Shown: one piece after another, positions 54,121-62,490 of the stretch | Position numbering within the stretch: position 1 is the first letter of the stretch | How the letters are laid out: each line of letters opens with the position of its first letter | Origin: Candidatus Kuenenia stuttgartensis | GTDB taxonomy: Bacteria; Planctomycetota; Planctomycetia; Planctomycetales; Planctomycetaceae | NCBI GenBank assembly: GCA_945861865.1 | Contig: CAMAWN010000004.1 | Span: forward strand, 1-64,000 | Direction: 5' to 3' | DNA length: 64,000 bases | Position numbers and translations under genes: made by a program | The notes under the pieces: generated by a model | Databases searched by the model: none | Seen by the model: only the letters and a program-made list of their open reading frames with translations | Told to the model about the DNA's origin: nothing

Positions 54121-54258
54121 ATGCAACCGTACGAAACTAATGCGACGATTCAGTCGGGCGGAATACTCACGCTCGACAATCTGCCATTTGGCGATGGGCA
54201 GGCGGTCCATGTTCACGTCGAACCTGTTGAATCATCGGCGGTGCCACCCTGTTGTTGA
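54121..54258 (+). pseudogene. small antitoxin-like ORF, probably truncated
   Basis: 45 codons starting MQPYETNATIQSGG, then LTLDNLPFGDGQAVHVHV. The short beta-strand pattern (signal-free, L-P-F-x-x-G-x-x-V-x-V) resembles N-termini of small planctomycete proteins that precede PIN-domain toxins. No ribosome site of note. It ends at TGA 12 bases before the start of the IS remnant, with no toxin gene following. Treated as a truncated remnant. Confidence 0.4.
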
Positions 54259-54275
54259 TCCGCAAGCTTGGTGTC

Positions 54276-54385
54276 TCTCTAGGCCGTGTTGACATTCACG
54301 CGAGCAGGATCATGGCTGCGGCCAAGTGGAGAAAGGCGAGGAAGTTGCGAGCGGTTTTGTCAACGCGAACGCCATCCTTGGGGTG
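54276..54385 (-). mobile_element. remnant of an IS5-like transposase 3' end
   Basis: On the minus strand the frame ending at the TGA at 54298-54296 encodes DKTARNFLAFLHLAAAMILLA, typical of the last residues of IS5-family transposases (DKxARNFLA). The stop is followed by TCAACACGGCCTAG, which looks like an IS end. Nothing of the rest of the transposase or the other IS end is present, so only about 100 bases remain. Confidence 0.5.
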
Positions 54386-54705
54386 ACGAACACCGCGACG
54401 ATCACCGCCACCGGCACGATCCTGTTGGGAAACAACGTTACCGACTCGGTCAACTTCGGCGTCAACTGTTTCCGCGACGTGAGAATTCTCGGCGAATTGG
54501 AATTGCCAACAGACCGCGCTGAACGTCAGGTTGTACGGTTTGTTTCAAGGCAGCCTCGGCCCTTTTGCTGCCTGTGTGACTCAGCTCATTCTGACCACAA
54601 AGGCTGCAAGATACGAAGAGTATCGTGGCTGTTGGCAGAACTGTCATCCGGGACGTCGTACACAGCCGAAAACTGATCATCTCAATCCTGCCAGGAATCT
54701 CGAAA
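54386..54705. other. degraded region with a fragment of a beta-repeat protein
   Basis: The plus-strand frame at about 54361-54480 encodes TNTATITATGTILLGNN, which resembles the repeats of the surface protein at 54706-57027. No start or ribosome site is present and the frame decays. Together with the IS remnant this looks like leftovers of an older, disrupted gene. Confidence 0.4.
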
Positions 54706-57027
54706 ATGCCTGTGTCAATTTGGAACCATCGGGTTTGGGAATCGTTGCTCGCTGGAGTGTTGGGACCGCGGCGGCTGCGGCGACCCAAACGCTCGTGGCA
54801 TTGCGCTGAGAATGCGGCAGTTTCTGCCGAGACACTCGAATCTCGGGAGTTGCTCGTCGTTCCTCCGCCGCTGCTAATCGTCGAGTTTGAGGCAGGTATT
54901 TTGACGCTGACGGGAACGGAGGATTCCGATGAGACGGTGATCGTCAAAACGGGACTCGCCTACTCGGACGTTTTCCTCAATGGCCAATTTCATTCGCGTG
55001 AACCATTCGCCCAGCAGGACACTCTGACGACCATCGTCTTCGATGGACTAACCGGCACGGACTCGCTGACGTTCATCGGCCAGACACCGGCCATCACCGT
55101 GCAACTGACCGACGTTGAACAACTGCAGTTGAACTGCCGCGACGCCGTCGTGGAATCCAGCGCGGCCGTCGCGTTTGCCGCCTCATCAGTGAACGGTCCC
55201 TTGGACGTGACCACGACGGACGGAGACGTCACACAGACGGGGCGACTCTCGGTGTCGGGCACCGTCACCATTTCGGCGGCGGACGGGGCGGCCAATATCA
55301 TCCTGACTTTCCCCAGCAATTTGTTCGGAACGCTGATCCTGACCGGAGCCGACGTCAGCATCCATGAAGCCGCATCCACCGAACTGGGACCATCGACCAT
55401 CGGCAACCTCACCGTCAAATCGGGGTCCACAATCACCGACACGGGAACGCTGACGGTGGCGGGCGACCTGACCCTGACCGCGAATCGCAACGTCATCACA
55501 CTCGACGATCCGGCCTCGACGTTCGACGGAACGATGCATCTGAAAGGGACCAAAATCGCCGTGACGAACGATGCCGACACCGACCTGGGCACGATCACTG
55601 CCACCGGCACGTTCACCCTGATCTCCTCCGGGGCCATCACGCATGATGAGGCCTTCAAGCTCACTCTGAGCGGTTTGGCGACCATGACCGCTGGCGGAGA
55701 CACCCCCGACATTACGCTGAACGGAACCAACAACAACTTCGCATCGCTGTCACTGTTTGGTCGTGATGTCACCGTCTCGGAAGCGAGCGCGACCGACCTG
55801 TTCACGACCGACGCCACGAATTTGACCGTGATCTCGAACGGAACGATTTCCGATTCCGGCAGACTGACGGTGTCCGAAGCAACCTCACTGATCGCCGCCG
55901 GTCGTCCAATCACATTGGATCATCCGGACTCGAAGTTCGAGGGAGTCGTGACTCTCAGCGGGACGAACCTCGACTTAGTCAATCACACGGCGACCATTCT
56001 CGGAACGGTGGTCGCGTCTGGACGCTGGAATCTGACTTCCGCCGGTGACGTGACTCAATCGGCGGCGACTACAACGGTCGTCGGTCGCGTGACCATCGTC
56101 GCCGCGGATCAAGACATCATGCTGGGCACCGGCAGCCGGTTTGGGTCGATTTCCGTGTTCGGCAAGGACGTCATCCTCGACGAAGCGAACGCGACCAACT
56201 TGTTCACGTCCACGATTGCCGGTGATTTCACACTGACCTCGGCGGGAGCCGTGACGGACAGCGGTGATCTCCACATTTCCGGGACGACCACGATCGACGC
56301 GGGAAATCACGCGATCACACTGGATTCCAATGGCTCCCACTTCGACGGGACCGTTTCGTCGATCGGCACGAATGTCACGCTCAAAAACGGAACCGCCACG
56401 GACCTGGGAACAATCATCGCCACCAGCAATCTGCGGGTCACTTCTGGCGGAGACGTGACTCAGTCAGGCACCGTGCGAGTCACCGGACGCGCGACATTCA
56501 TCGCCACCGAACAGAACATCACGCTGGAAGATTCCGACAACAAGTTCGGAGTGATTTCGCTCTTCGGTCAGGACATCACCGTCAGAGAATTGGATTCGAC
56601 GAACCTCTACACCTCGGCGGCTACGGGATCATTCAATCTCCGGTCGGGCGGCAGCATCACGGACAGCGGGCCGCTGACCGTCCTGGATGGCCTCACCACG
56701 TTGATTGCTGCGGAGAGTTCACCGAATAACATCACTCTCGATTCCACGGCGACCGCTTTCGGTGGATCAGTCATCTTGATCGGTCTGAATATCTCGCTCC
56801 GTTGCAATTCGTCGTTGGATCTGGGATTCGTGGAAGCGTCAGGCACGCTGACGATCATCGGACGAGGGGACATCACCGATAGTAATCCCACGGATGTACT
56901 CACCCCGGTCTTGGACGCGGCGGGAACTGTCTTCATCCGCGCCACGGGATTGCTCACGCTCGACGAGGATCGAGCCTTCACGGCCGCCAGCGTGACACTG
57001 GTTGGCGATGCGGGAACAAGTGTCTGA
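54706..57027 (+). CDS. beta-strand-repeat surface/secreted protein with LESRELL N-terminal motif
   Basis: 773 residues from the ATG at 54706, with AGGAA 8 bases upstream. The N-terminus is basic (GPRRLRRPKR, 20-29) and then carries AETLESRELL (41-50), the motif at the start of many large planctomycete exported proteins. The rest is Thr/Asp/Gly-rich and made of units of about 135 residues (e.g. one unit begins GDVTQS, next GDVTQS 135 residues later), each with ITDSG-LTV, ITLD and LFG-x-DV segments, suggesting a beta-helix or filamentous-haemagglutinin-like rod. There is no anchor or dockerin; the C-terminus ends abruptly and may be truncated. Confidence 0.75.
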   Translation: MPVSIWNHRVWESLLAGVLGPRRLRRPKRSWHCAENAAVSAETLESRELLVVPPPLLIVEFEAGILTLTGTEDSDETVIVKTGLAYSDVFLNGQFHSREPFAQQDTLTTIVFDGLTGTDSLTFIGQTPAITVQLTDVEQLQLNCRDAVVESSAAVAFAASSVNGPLDVTTTDGDVTQTGRLSVSGTVTISAADGAANIILTFPSNLFGTLILTGADVSIHEAASTELGPSTIGNLTVKSGSTITDTGTLTVAGDLTLTANRNVITLDDPASTFDGTMHLKGTKIAVTNDADTDLGTITATGTFTLISSGAITHDEAFKLTLSGLATMTAGGDTPDITLNGTNNNFASLSLFGRDVTVSEASATDLFTTDATNLTVISNGTISDSGRLTVSEATSLIAAGRPITLDHPDSKFEGVVTLSGTNLDLVNHTATILGTVVASGRWNLTSAGDVTQSAATTTVVGRVTIVAADQDIMLGTGSRFGSISVFGKDVILDEANATNLFTSTIAGDFTLTSAGAVTDSGDLHISGTTTIDAGNHAITLDSNGSHFDGTVSSIGTNVTLKNGTATDLGTIIATSNLRVTSGGDVTQSGTVRVTGRATFIATEQNITLEDSDNKFGVISLFGQDITVRELDSTNLYTSAATGSFNLRSGGSITDSGPLTVLDGLTTLIAAESSPNNITLDSTATAFGGSVILIGLNISLRCNSSLDLGFVEASGTLTIIGRGDITDSNPTDVLTPVLDAAGTVFIRATGLLTLDEDRAFTAASVTLVGDAGTSV

Positions 57028-57149
57028 CCGGCAAACGTCCGCGGCGCGTTGGCGGCGGGCTTGCAGGTTTGCAACTCGCGACGGAAGACGGCAAGCTGCT
57101 CACCAATATGTGGGCAGGCCGAACACCTGCCCCATGCGGAGGACACCTC

Positions 57150-57911
57150 ATGAAGCTGGGCATCGTGACGTACATGTGGGGCGCGGATTGGGACTTGCCC
57201 ACGCTCATCAAAAACTGCGAGGCGACTGGTTTTGAAGGGATTGAGCTTCGCAGCACACACAAGCACGGCGTTGAGCCATCGCTGTCGAAAGAACAGCGGG
57301 CGGAGGTTCGCAAGCGGTTCGCGGACTCGAAGGTGACCTGCGTCGGCCCCGGTTCGGCGTGCGAATACCACAGCGTCGATCATGGCGTGCTGCAGCGAAA
57401 CATCGACCTGACCAAAGAGTTTGTCTTGCTCTCGAAAGACATCGGCGGCAGCGGCGTGAAGGTCCGGCCCAACGGCTTTAACAAGGGCGAGGACGAAAAG
57501 AAAACCATCGAACGGATGGGCCTCGCGCTGCGCGAGTGCGGGCAGTTCGCCGCAGATCACGGCCAAGAGATTCGCGTCGAAGTCCACGGCAATGGAACTC
57601 AAAAGCCGACCGTCATGCGCGACATTCTGAAGGTCGCCGATCATCCGCAGGTTGTCGCCTGCTGGAATTCCAATCCTGGTGAAACGGTGAACGGCTCGCT
57701 CAAGCAGAGTTTCGATCTGCTCAAGGACAAGCTCGGATCGACGACGCATATCCACGATCTTTACGACCCGGACTACCCGTACCGCGAACTGTTCTCGCTT
57801 TTGAAGAGCGTCGGCTACAAAGGCTGGTGCCTCTCCGAAAGTCCGGCCACGACCGACACCGTCCGCGTCATGCGGTACTACCGGGCACTGTTTGATGAGT
57901 TGACGAAGTAG
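57150..57911 (+). CDS. sugar phosphate isomerase/epimerase (xylose-isomerase-like TIM barrel)
   Basis: 253 residues with GGAGG 7 bases before the ATG at 57150; the frame extends upstream without protein-like sequence. Cytoplasmic (no signal). Barrel segments: LGIVTYMWGADWDLPTLIKNCEATGFEGIELRST, GPGSACEYHS, VKVRPNG, IRVEVHGNG (metal-binding Glu/His), VACWNSNPGET, HIHDLYDPDYPYREL and GWCLSESPAT. This is one of the abundant planctomycete isomerase-like families of unknown sugar. It is not exported, unlike the one at 7224-8183. Confidence 0.88.
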   Translation: MKLGIVTYMWGADWDLPTLIKNCEATGFEGIELRSTHKHGVEPSLSKEQRAEVRKRFADSKVTCVGPGSACEYHSVDHGVLQRNIDLTKEFVLLSKDIGGSGVKVRPNGFNKGEDEKKTIERMGLALRECGQFAADHGQEIRVEVHGNGTQKPTVMRDILKVADHPQVVACWNSNPGETVNGSLKQSFDLLKDKLGSTTHIHDLYDPDYPYRELFSLLKSVGYKGWCLSESPATTDTVRVMRYYRALFDELTK

Positions 57912-57916
57912 TCACA

Positions 57917-57976
57917 CCAGCACGACGCGCGAGCGAGTGGTCCCGACGCACACCACTCGCTGGCGCGTCGTGCTGG
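57917..57976. repeat. 25-bp inverted repeat, dispersed palindrome family A
   Basis: Arms 57917-57941 and 57952-57976 (one mismatch), 10-base loop. Same core and same loop length as 244-295. It follows the isomerase stop by 5 bases. Confidence 0.85.
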
Positions 57977-58059
57977 AGGCGGCATCAAGATCGCGTCCGG
58001 CGTCGCCATGTTCGACAGAACGTGGGTCCCCAACCACCATCACACGTCGAGGACATGAC

Positions 58060-59112
58060 ATGACTCGTGCTTCGCTGTATTTGGGAATCGCGTTTCTGCT
58101 GACGTTGCGTGGCTCCGCTCGCGCCGCGGACGATCCGACGAAGCCGGTGGACTACGAATGGGTGAAGATCACGCTGAACGCCGCGTTCGCTCCGCGCGAC
58201 GGTGCGGGAGCGTTGTCTTTTCAAGGCAAGATGTGGTTCATCGGCGGCTGGAATCCGGGAGCGGCGACGCGCAGCTTCTTTCCGCGGATCTGCAACAACG
58301 AAGTCTGGAGTTCGCGCGACGGAGCCGAATGGCTGCTCGAAAAGCCGAACACGTTCAAAGACCGTTCGTTCGATGCGAAGGCCGATTGGGAAGGCCGGCA
58401 CACGGCGGGCTATGCCGTCTATCACGACAAGCTGTGGATTCTCGGCGGCGACTGCAACCAGGGAAATTATCAGCCGGACGTGTGGAACTCGGCGGACGGC
58501 AAGAATTGGAAGCTGATCAACCCGGCGACTCCGTGGGGTCAACGAGCGTTGCATTACACCGTCGTCCATGCCGACAAGATCTGGGTCATCGGAGGGCAGA
58601 CGATGCCCGCCTTCGCCAAGGCCGAGGAACTTTTTTATCGCGACGTCTGGACGACACAGGACGGAGTGAATTGGCAGCAGGTCCAGCCTAAAGAACCGTA
58701 CTGGCCGCAGCGTGGCATGATCGGCGGCAGCGCGGTTCATCAGGGCCGGATTTGGATTCTCGGCGGCGGGACGTACGACACGCCCAAGATTCCGACGCGG
58801 CAGTATTTCAATGACATCTGGAGTTCCGCCGACGGAGTCACCTGGAAAAAACATCTCGACGCCGCTCCGTGGGCCGCGCGGCAGTATCACGATGTCGCCG
58901 CCTGGGACGATCGCCTGTGGGTGCTCGAAGGCTACGCGAAGGCGAACCGCAACGACGCCTGGTACTCGGCCGACGGCGAGCACTGGTTCGAGGTGCCGAA
59001 CACTCCGTGGAAGCCGCGTCACGCCGCCAGCGTGTTCGTCCACAACGGCTCGCTGTGGATGGTCGCCGGCAACAACATGGAATCCGACGTCTGGCGGCTG
59101 CGCCGGAAGTAG
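58060..59112 (+). CDS. secreted kelch/galactose-oxidase-like beta-propeller protein
   Basis: 350 residues, signal peptide MTRASLYLGIAFLLTLRGSARA. Repeated blades: FQGKMWFIGGWNPG, YHDKLWILGGDC, HADKIWVIGGQ, HQGRIWILGGGT, WDDRLWVLEGY and HNGSLWMVAGN, alternating with DVWNSADGKNW-type Asp-box-like turns. GAGG lies 8 bases before the ATG. Six to seven blades fit a kelch-type propeller; no enzyme activity is evident. Probably periplasmic or extracellular. Confidence 0.85.
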   Translation: MTRASLYLGIAFLLTLRGSARAADDPTKPVDYEWVKITLNAAFAPRDGAGALSFQGKMWFIGGWNPGAATRSFFPRICNNEVWSSRDGAEWLLEKPNTFKDRSFDAKADWEGRHTAGYAVYHDKLWILGGDCNQGNYQPDVWNSADGKNWKLINPATPWGQRALHYTVVHADKIWVIGGQTMPAFAKAEELFYRDVWTTQDGVNWQQVQPKEPYWPQRGMIGGSAVHQGRIWILGGGTYDTPKIPTRQYFNDIWSSADGVTWKKHLDAAPWAARQYHDVAAWDDRLWVLEGYAKANRNDAWYSADGEHWFEVPNTPWKPRHAASVFVHNGSLWMVAGNNMESDVWRLRRK

Positions 59113-59239
59113 TCCTTCCGCGTTCGGCATGCTCTGTTCGCACGGCCCAGCGACGAACCACAAATCGTCGTGCCCTGACCGGCGGTGGGAACAACGTCAT
59201 CGCGAGGGATCTCTTCACCACGAAGAGGCTGCACACCAC

Positions 59240-60418
59240 TCAGGGCTTTGCGTCGCCCGGCTGCGTCGCTGGCCGCTCGATGACCGGCTGCTGCGAGGCG
59301 GCGACGCCGACCAGCGGCAACGGTTCCGCCTTCGGCGGCGGGCCGGGAATGTAACCCTGATCGAGCGGCGTCCCGTCGTCGCTCTGCCGCAGCAGGAAGT
59401 AAATCACGGTCGTCGCGGACCAGAAGTAACTCCCGAGCACCGCCAATTGAAGCACCTTCAAGAAGTCTGCCCAGACATCGAATGAGGTCACGCCCCGAAC
59501 TCCAACGCTCCACTCTGCAAGTTGAAAGGTCATTCCGAAAAGCCAATCGGTGAAATAGGCCGTCAGCAAGCCGACTCCAAATGCGACAGCCACCAGGAAC
59601 AGGAATTCCCACAGACGATTCACCACATAACCGAAGGCTCGACTCAGCCCATCGAAGCCATCACTCCCCTCGACGCTAATGGCGGCCACCATCAGCGGCC
59701 AACTGGCCAGGATCAGCAACAGCAGCAACGCCATCGCCAAACTGGCCAGCGTCGGCAGCCAGCCCATGACGAGCAATACGCCCCCCTGCCCTTCGGCATA
59801 CCAAGCGTCCGCTCGCCCCACGATCCAGCCCGCCGCCGATAAGGCGAATGCCCCCAACAATGGCAACAGCGGCGCATAGAGATAACTCTGCCACAGACGG
59901 CTCGTGAATCGCACGGCATGCAATGGGGACACCGATTCGTCGCGAGCAAATCGCACGGCGTGCATCCGCACCATCGCTCCGCCGAAGATTCCCCAAACGA
60001 GCCAACTCCAGAGCAAGTCAGTCCAATGAGTCGCCACTGTGGACCAACTGCTGGCGGACCAACTGCTGGCCGTTGCTTGAGACGGCCTGAAGAACAACTC
60101 GGCTCCCGGACGACCCGTGGAAATCCACGGCCAAGCCAGCGACCAGCGATTGATGCCACCCTGCGGGTTCAAATCGAATCGGTGCGAGTCCAGCGACTTC
60201 GTGTTCAGAACGTCCAAAAATGTCGGACTTGCCCCGTCTCTCGCATGAAACGGCAGCCGATGAATCGCCAATTGTCCCACCGAAAACACGGCGACGGCAG
60301 CCAAAGCCAACAGCAACACCCGAATCCGCAATGCCAACTGAGCGGCCCGCAACAAATGCAGCCACGGCAGCACGCTGTGCCAGCGGATGCTGTCCACTGT
60401 GATGTGCTTGTCGGTCAT
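59240..60418 (-). CDS. integral membrane protein of unknown function
   Basis: 392 residues from the ATG at 60418, which has AGGAGG 5 bases upstream; the ATG three bases before it is too close to the site. About six hydrophobic helices: LALRIRVLLLALAAVAVFSVG, DLLWSWLVWGIFGGAMV, LLPLLGAFALSAAGWIVG, LASLAMALLLLLILASWPLMVAAI, WEFLFLVAVAFGVGLLTAYF and AVLGSYFWSATTVIYFLL. The C-terminal 55 residues are Pro-rich and cytosolic-looking. I do not recognise a named family. A longer frame upstream reads through a dispersed repeat and is rejected. Confidence 0.8.
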   Translation of the reverse strand: MTDKHITVDSIRWHSVLPWLHLLRAAQLALRIRVLLLALAAVAVFSVGQLAIHRLPFHARDGASPTFLDVLNTKSLDSHRFDLNPQGGINRWSLAWPWISTGRPGAELFFRPSQATASSWSASSWSTVATHWTDLLWSWLVWGIFGGAMVRMHAVRFARDESVSPLHAVRFTSRLWQSYLYAPLLPLLGAFALSAAGWIVGRADAWYAEGQGGVLLVMGWLPTLASLAMALLLLLILASWPLMVAAISVEGSDGFDGLSRAFGYVVNRLWEFLFLVAVAFGVGLLTAYFTDWLFGMTFQLAEWSVGVRGVTSFDVWADFLKVLQLAVLGSYFWSATTVIYFLLRQSDDGTPLDQGYIPGPPPKAEPLPLVGVAASQQPVIERPATQPGDAKP

Positions 60419-60657
60419 CATCGCCTCCTGCGAACGGCGGTTGAAAAGTGGCGAATGATAGCTCGTGAGTTCTGGCTGCCAAATGAGGACTCGAAAGAAC
60501 CACGCAAGATTCGTGCGTGTTTCTTTGTGCCTTTGTGCCTTCGTGGTCAATTCAACCGGTTTCGACGCGGGCAACCTGCACCGAGCGCGTCGTCATTCGT
60601 CGTTCTTCGCCCTATACTCCGTCGCGTTTGAACACCCAAGCCCCACGGAGTCGCCTC

Positions 60658-61608
60658 ATGGATTTGCTCAGCACGTTGCCTGGTTCGTTGATGGAAGGAT
60701 TCTTTCCCGCAGGTTGGGACTTGAAGAAAATTGATGCCTGCGTCGACGCCAACCCGGCAAACATCACGGTTCGGCAGAAGTCCTGGCACCGCCTGTTTGA
60801 GCCGATCCCGTGCGTGAGCGTCGCCGACTTCGACATGATGCTGGGCCACGAAATCGCCATGACGATCAAGAAAGCTCGCGACGCCAACGAAGAGGCGTTG
60901 CTCATTCTGCCGGTCGGCCCGATGGGCATGTATCGCTGGGCCGTCTACTTTCTGACCGAGTGGAATGTGTCGTGCAGCCACGTTTACGGCTTCAACATGG
61001 ATGAGTGGTCCGACGCCGCCGGAAACACGCTGCCGCCAGAAAATCCCGGATCATTCCAATTCTCGATGGAGAAAGCGTTTTACGGCCCGCTCGGCAAACT
61101 GACGCCGCCGAAAAGTCAGCGGTACTTTGCCACCAAGAAAATGCTGCCGACCTACGCCGCCCGCATCAAAGAACTTCGAGCGAACGGAGCCAAGCTGACG
61201 GTCATCTTCGGCATCGGCCGCGTCTGTCACATCGCGTTCTGGGAACCGCAATTCGCCTCCGAATTCGCGGCCGAGAATGAATGGAAGAAGCAGACTCATC
61301 GCCTCGGCGCGAAGCTGCATCCGCTGACCGTCGAGCAAAACGCGCTCACCAGTTTCAAGAGCCGCACGACGCTGGTTCCGGCATACGCCAACACCATCGG
61401 CCCCGGCCTGTTCCTCGGAGCCGACAAGGTCATCGGCGGTGCGGACGGCTCGTTCGGACGAGGCATGATGTGGCAAGGACTCAGCCTGTGGATGACGCTG
61501 CGTCATGCTCCGACATCTTGGATTCCATCGACGTACATGCCGACGCAACCCGGCCGACTGTTCTTCCTCAAGGAACTCGCCGGCCCGCTCGTCCCTGACT
61601 GCAATTGA
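60658..61608 (+). CDS. NagB-like glucosamine-6-phosphate isomerase-family protein
   Basis: 316 residues, GGAG 8 bases before the ATG. The NagB/RpiA/SugarP isomerase fold is suggested by [26 protein letters not shown] (D115 equals the proton-transferring Asp72 of E. coli NagB) and [13 protein letters not shown]. In the latter, His191 and Glu196 are kept, but the usual GIGxDGHIAFNEP Asp is Val189 and the following Gly is Cys190. The function may therefore differ from GlcN-6-P deamination. About 50 residues longer than NagB. Stands alone. Confidence 0.82.
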   Translation: MDLLSTLPGSLMEGFFPAGWDLKKIDACVDANPANITVRQKSWHRLFEPIPCVSVADFDMMLGHEIAMTIKKARDANEEALLILPVGPMGMYRWAVYFLTEWNVSCSHVYGFNMDEWSDAAGNTLPPENPGSFQFSMEKAFYGPLGKLTPPKSQRYFATKKMLPTYAARIKELRANGAKLTVIFGIGRVCHIAFWEPQFASEFAAENEWKKQTHRLGAKLHPLTVEQNALTSFKSRTTLVPAYANTIGPGLFLGADKVIGGADGSFGRGMMWQGLSLWMTLRHAPTSWIPSTYMPTQPGRLFFLKELAGPLVPDCN

Positions 61609-61639
61609 GCCTTGGGAGTGCAAGCACTTCGCAAATCGA

Positions 61640-61660
61640 GGGGCAGGTTTTAATCTGCCC
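61640..61660. repeat. GGGCAGGTT palindromic repeat (family C)
   Basis: GGGGCAGGTTTTAATCTGCCC, a small imperfect palindrome in the gap before the next gene; see 32755-32777, 63704-63727 and 63785-63808. Confidence 0.65.
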
Positions 61661-61692
61661 GGACATCTCAGGGCGGGACGACCGGAGGATTC

Positions 61693-62013
61693 ATGGCATC
61701 ATCACGAAACTACTCGCCGTACCAAGACAAAATCATCAAGCGGTTTTATGACAATCGCGACCAGATCGACCAAACGCGGCTGAGCGATCTCGCCGCCGAG
61801 CTGTACCTCGCCGAAGGCAAGAAGCGCGAACGTCTCTGGAAGCAAGCGGGCGAAGTCATGGAACGGCTCGGCGTGCCGCAGTCGCGACTCGATCACGTCC
61901 TGAAATCCGCCGACCCCGCCATCCTGGCCGCGGTCGTCCAAGACGTACTCAACGGCCACATCAAGCCGCCACCGAAGAAGAAGCCGGGTGACCAAACCAA
62001 GCCGGTGAAATAG
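61693..62013 (+). CDS. conserved small hypothetical protein
   Basis: 106 residues, GGAGG about 5 bases before the ATG. Starts MASSRNYSPYQDKIIKRFYDNRDQIDQTRLSDLAAELYLAEGKKRERLWKQAG-type helical sequence with a basic, Pro/Lys-rich tail (KPPPKKKPGDQTKP). No signal peptide or membrane helix. Helical and charged; I do not recognise a named family, though it looks like a well-formed small cytoplasmic protein. Confidence 0.7.
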   Translation: MASSRNYSPYQDKIIKRFYDNRDQIDQTRLSDLAAELYLAEGKKRERLWKQAGEVMERLGVPQSRLDHVLKSADPAILAAVVQDVLNGHIKPPPKKKPGDQTKPVK

Positions 62014-62061
62014 TCGGACAGGGTCGTGATCGCTTGAATGGTCGCGAAAGGAATCGAGCGC

Positions 62062-62445
62062 ATGAACTCCGACCCTAGCCAACCTGAAGCCTTCGTGGCT
62101 GATGCGCTTGAACGGGAGATCGCGCGGCATGAATCCGGTCAGTTTGAGGCACTGGGGTGCGAGTACGACACGGTCGAGTGCGAGATACTCCCCTTCCATG
62201 CAGGTGCCGAACAGACGCTCGGCCTCGCTTTTCGGTTTTGGGATAGCTGGGTGGATTCTTCCAATCATGAATGGCAGTACTACCCCGGCATTAAAAAAGA
62301 TGACTGGCCTCGCTTAGCGTCGGTCGTCATCGCGGCCCTACGCGCACATCAGCTACCGAACGATCCGGTCGTGCTGGCATCATTCGGCGCTCAGCCGCCC
62401 TCTCGACTTTGGATGTTCTTCAGGCGACTGTTTGGCGCGACCTAA
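62062..62445 (+). CDS. hypothetical protein, possible former integron cassette
   Basis: 127 residues from the ATG at 62062, with AAGGA 8 bases upstream; an ATG at 62038 would add 8 residues but lacks a ribosome site. Acidic and soluble: FVADALEREIARHESG, FRFWDSWVDSSNHEWQYYPGIKKDDWPRLASVVIAAL. Ends FRRLFGAT. No recognised family. Its TAA (62443-62445) lies inside an attC-like hairpin, as in gene cassettes. Confidence 0.65.
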   Translation: MNSDPSQPEAFVADALEREIARHESGQFEALGCEYDTVECEILPFHAGAEQTLGLAFRFWDSWVDSSNHEWQYYPGIKKDDWPRLASVVIAALRAHQLPNDPVVLASFGAQPPSRLWMFFRRLFGAT

Positions 62446-62483
62446 CAACGCGGTGCAGCGGACTCGCTACGCTCACCGCTTAG
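62442..62483. repeat. attC-like imperfect hairpin at the gene end
   Basis: CTAA (62442-62445) and GCGGTG (62450-62455) pair with CACCGC (62474-62479) and TTAG (62480-62483), leaving four extrahelical bases on the left strand. Pattern and placement across the stop codon recall an integron recombination site, but it is shorter than typical attC sites (about 42 bases) and the GTTRRRY right end is not exact. Confidence 0.35.
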
Positions 62484-62490
62484 CTGGATA

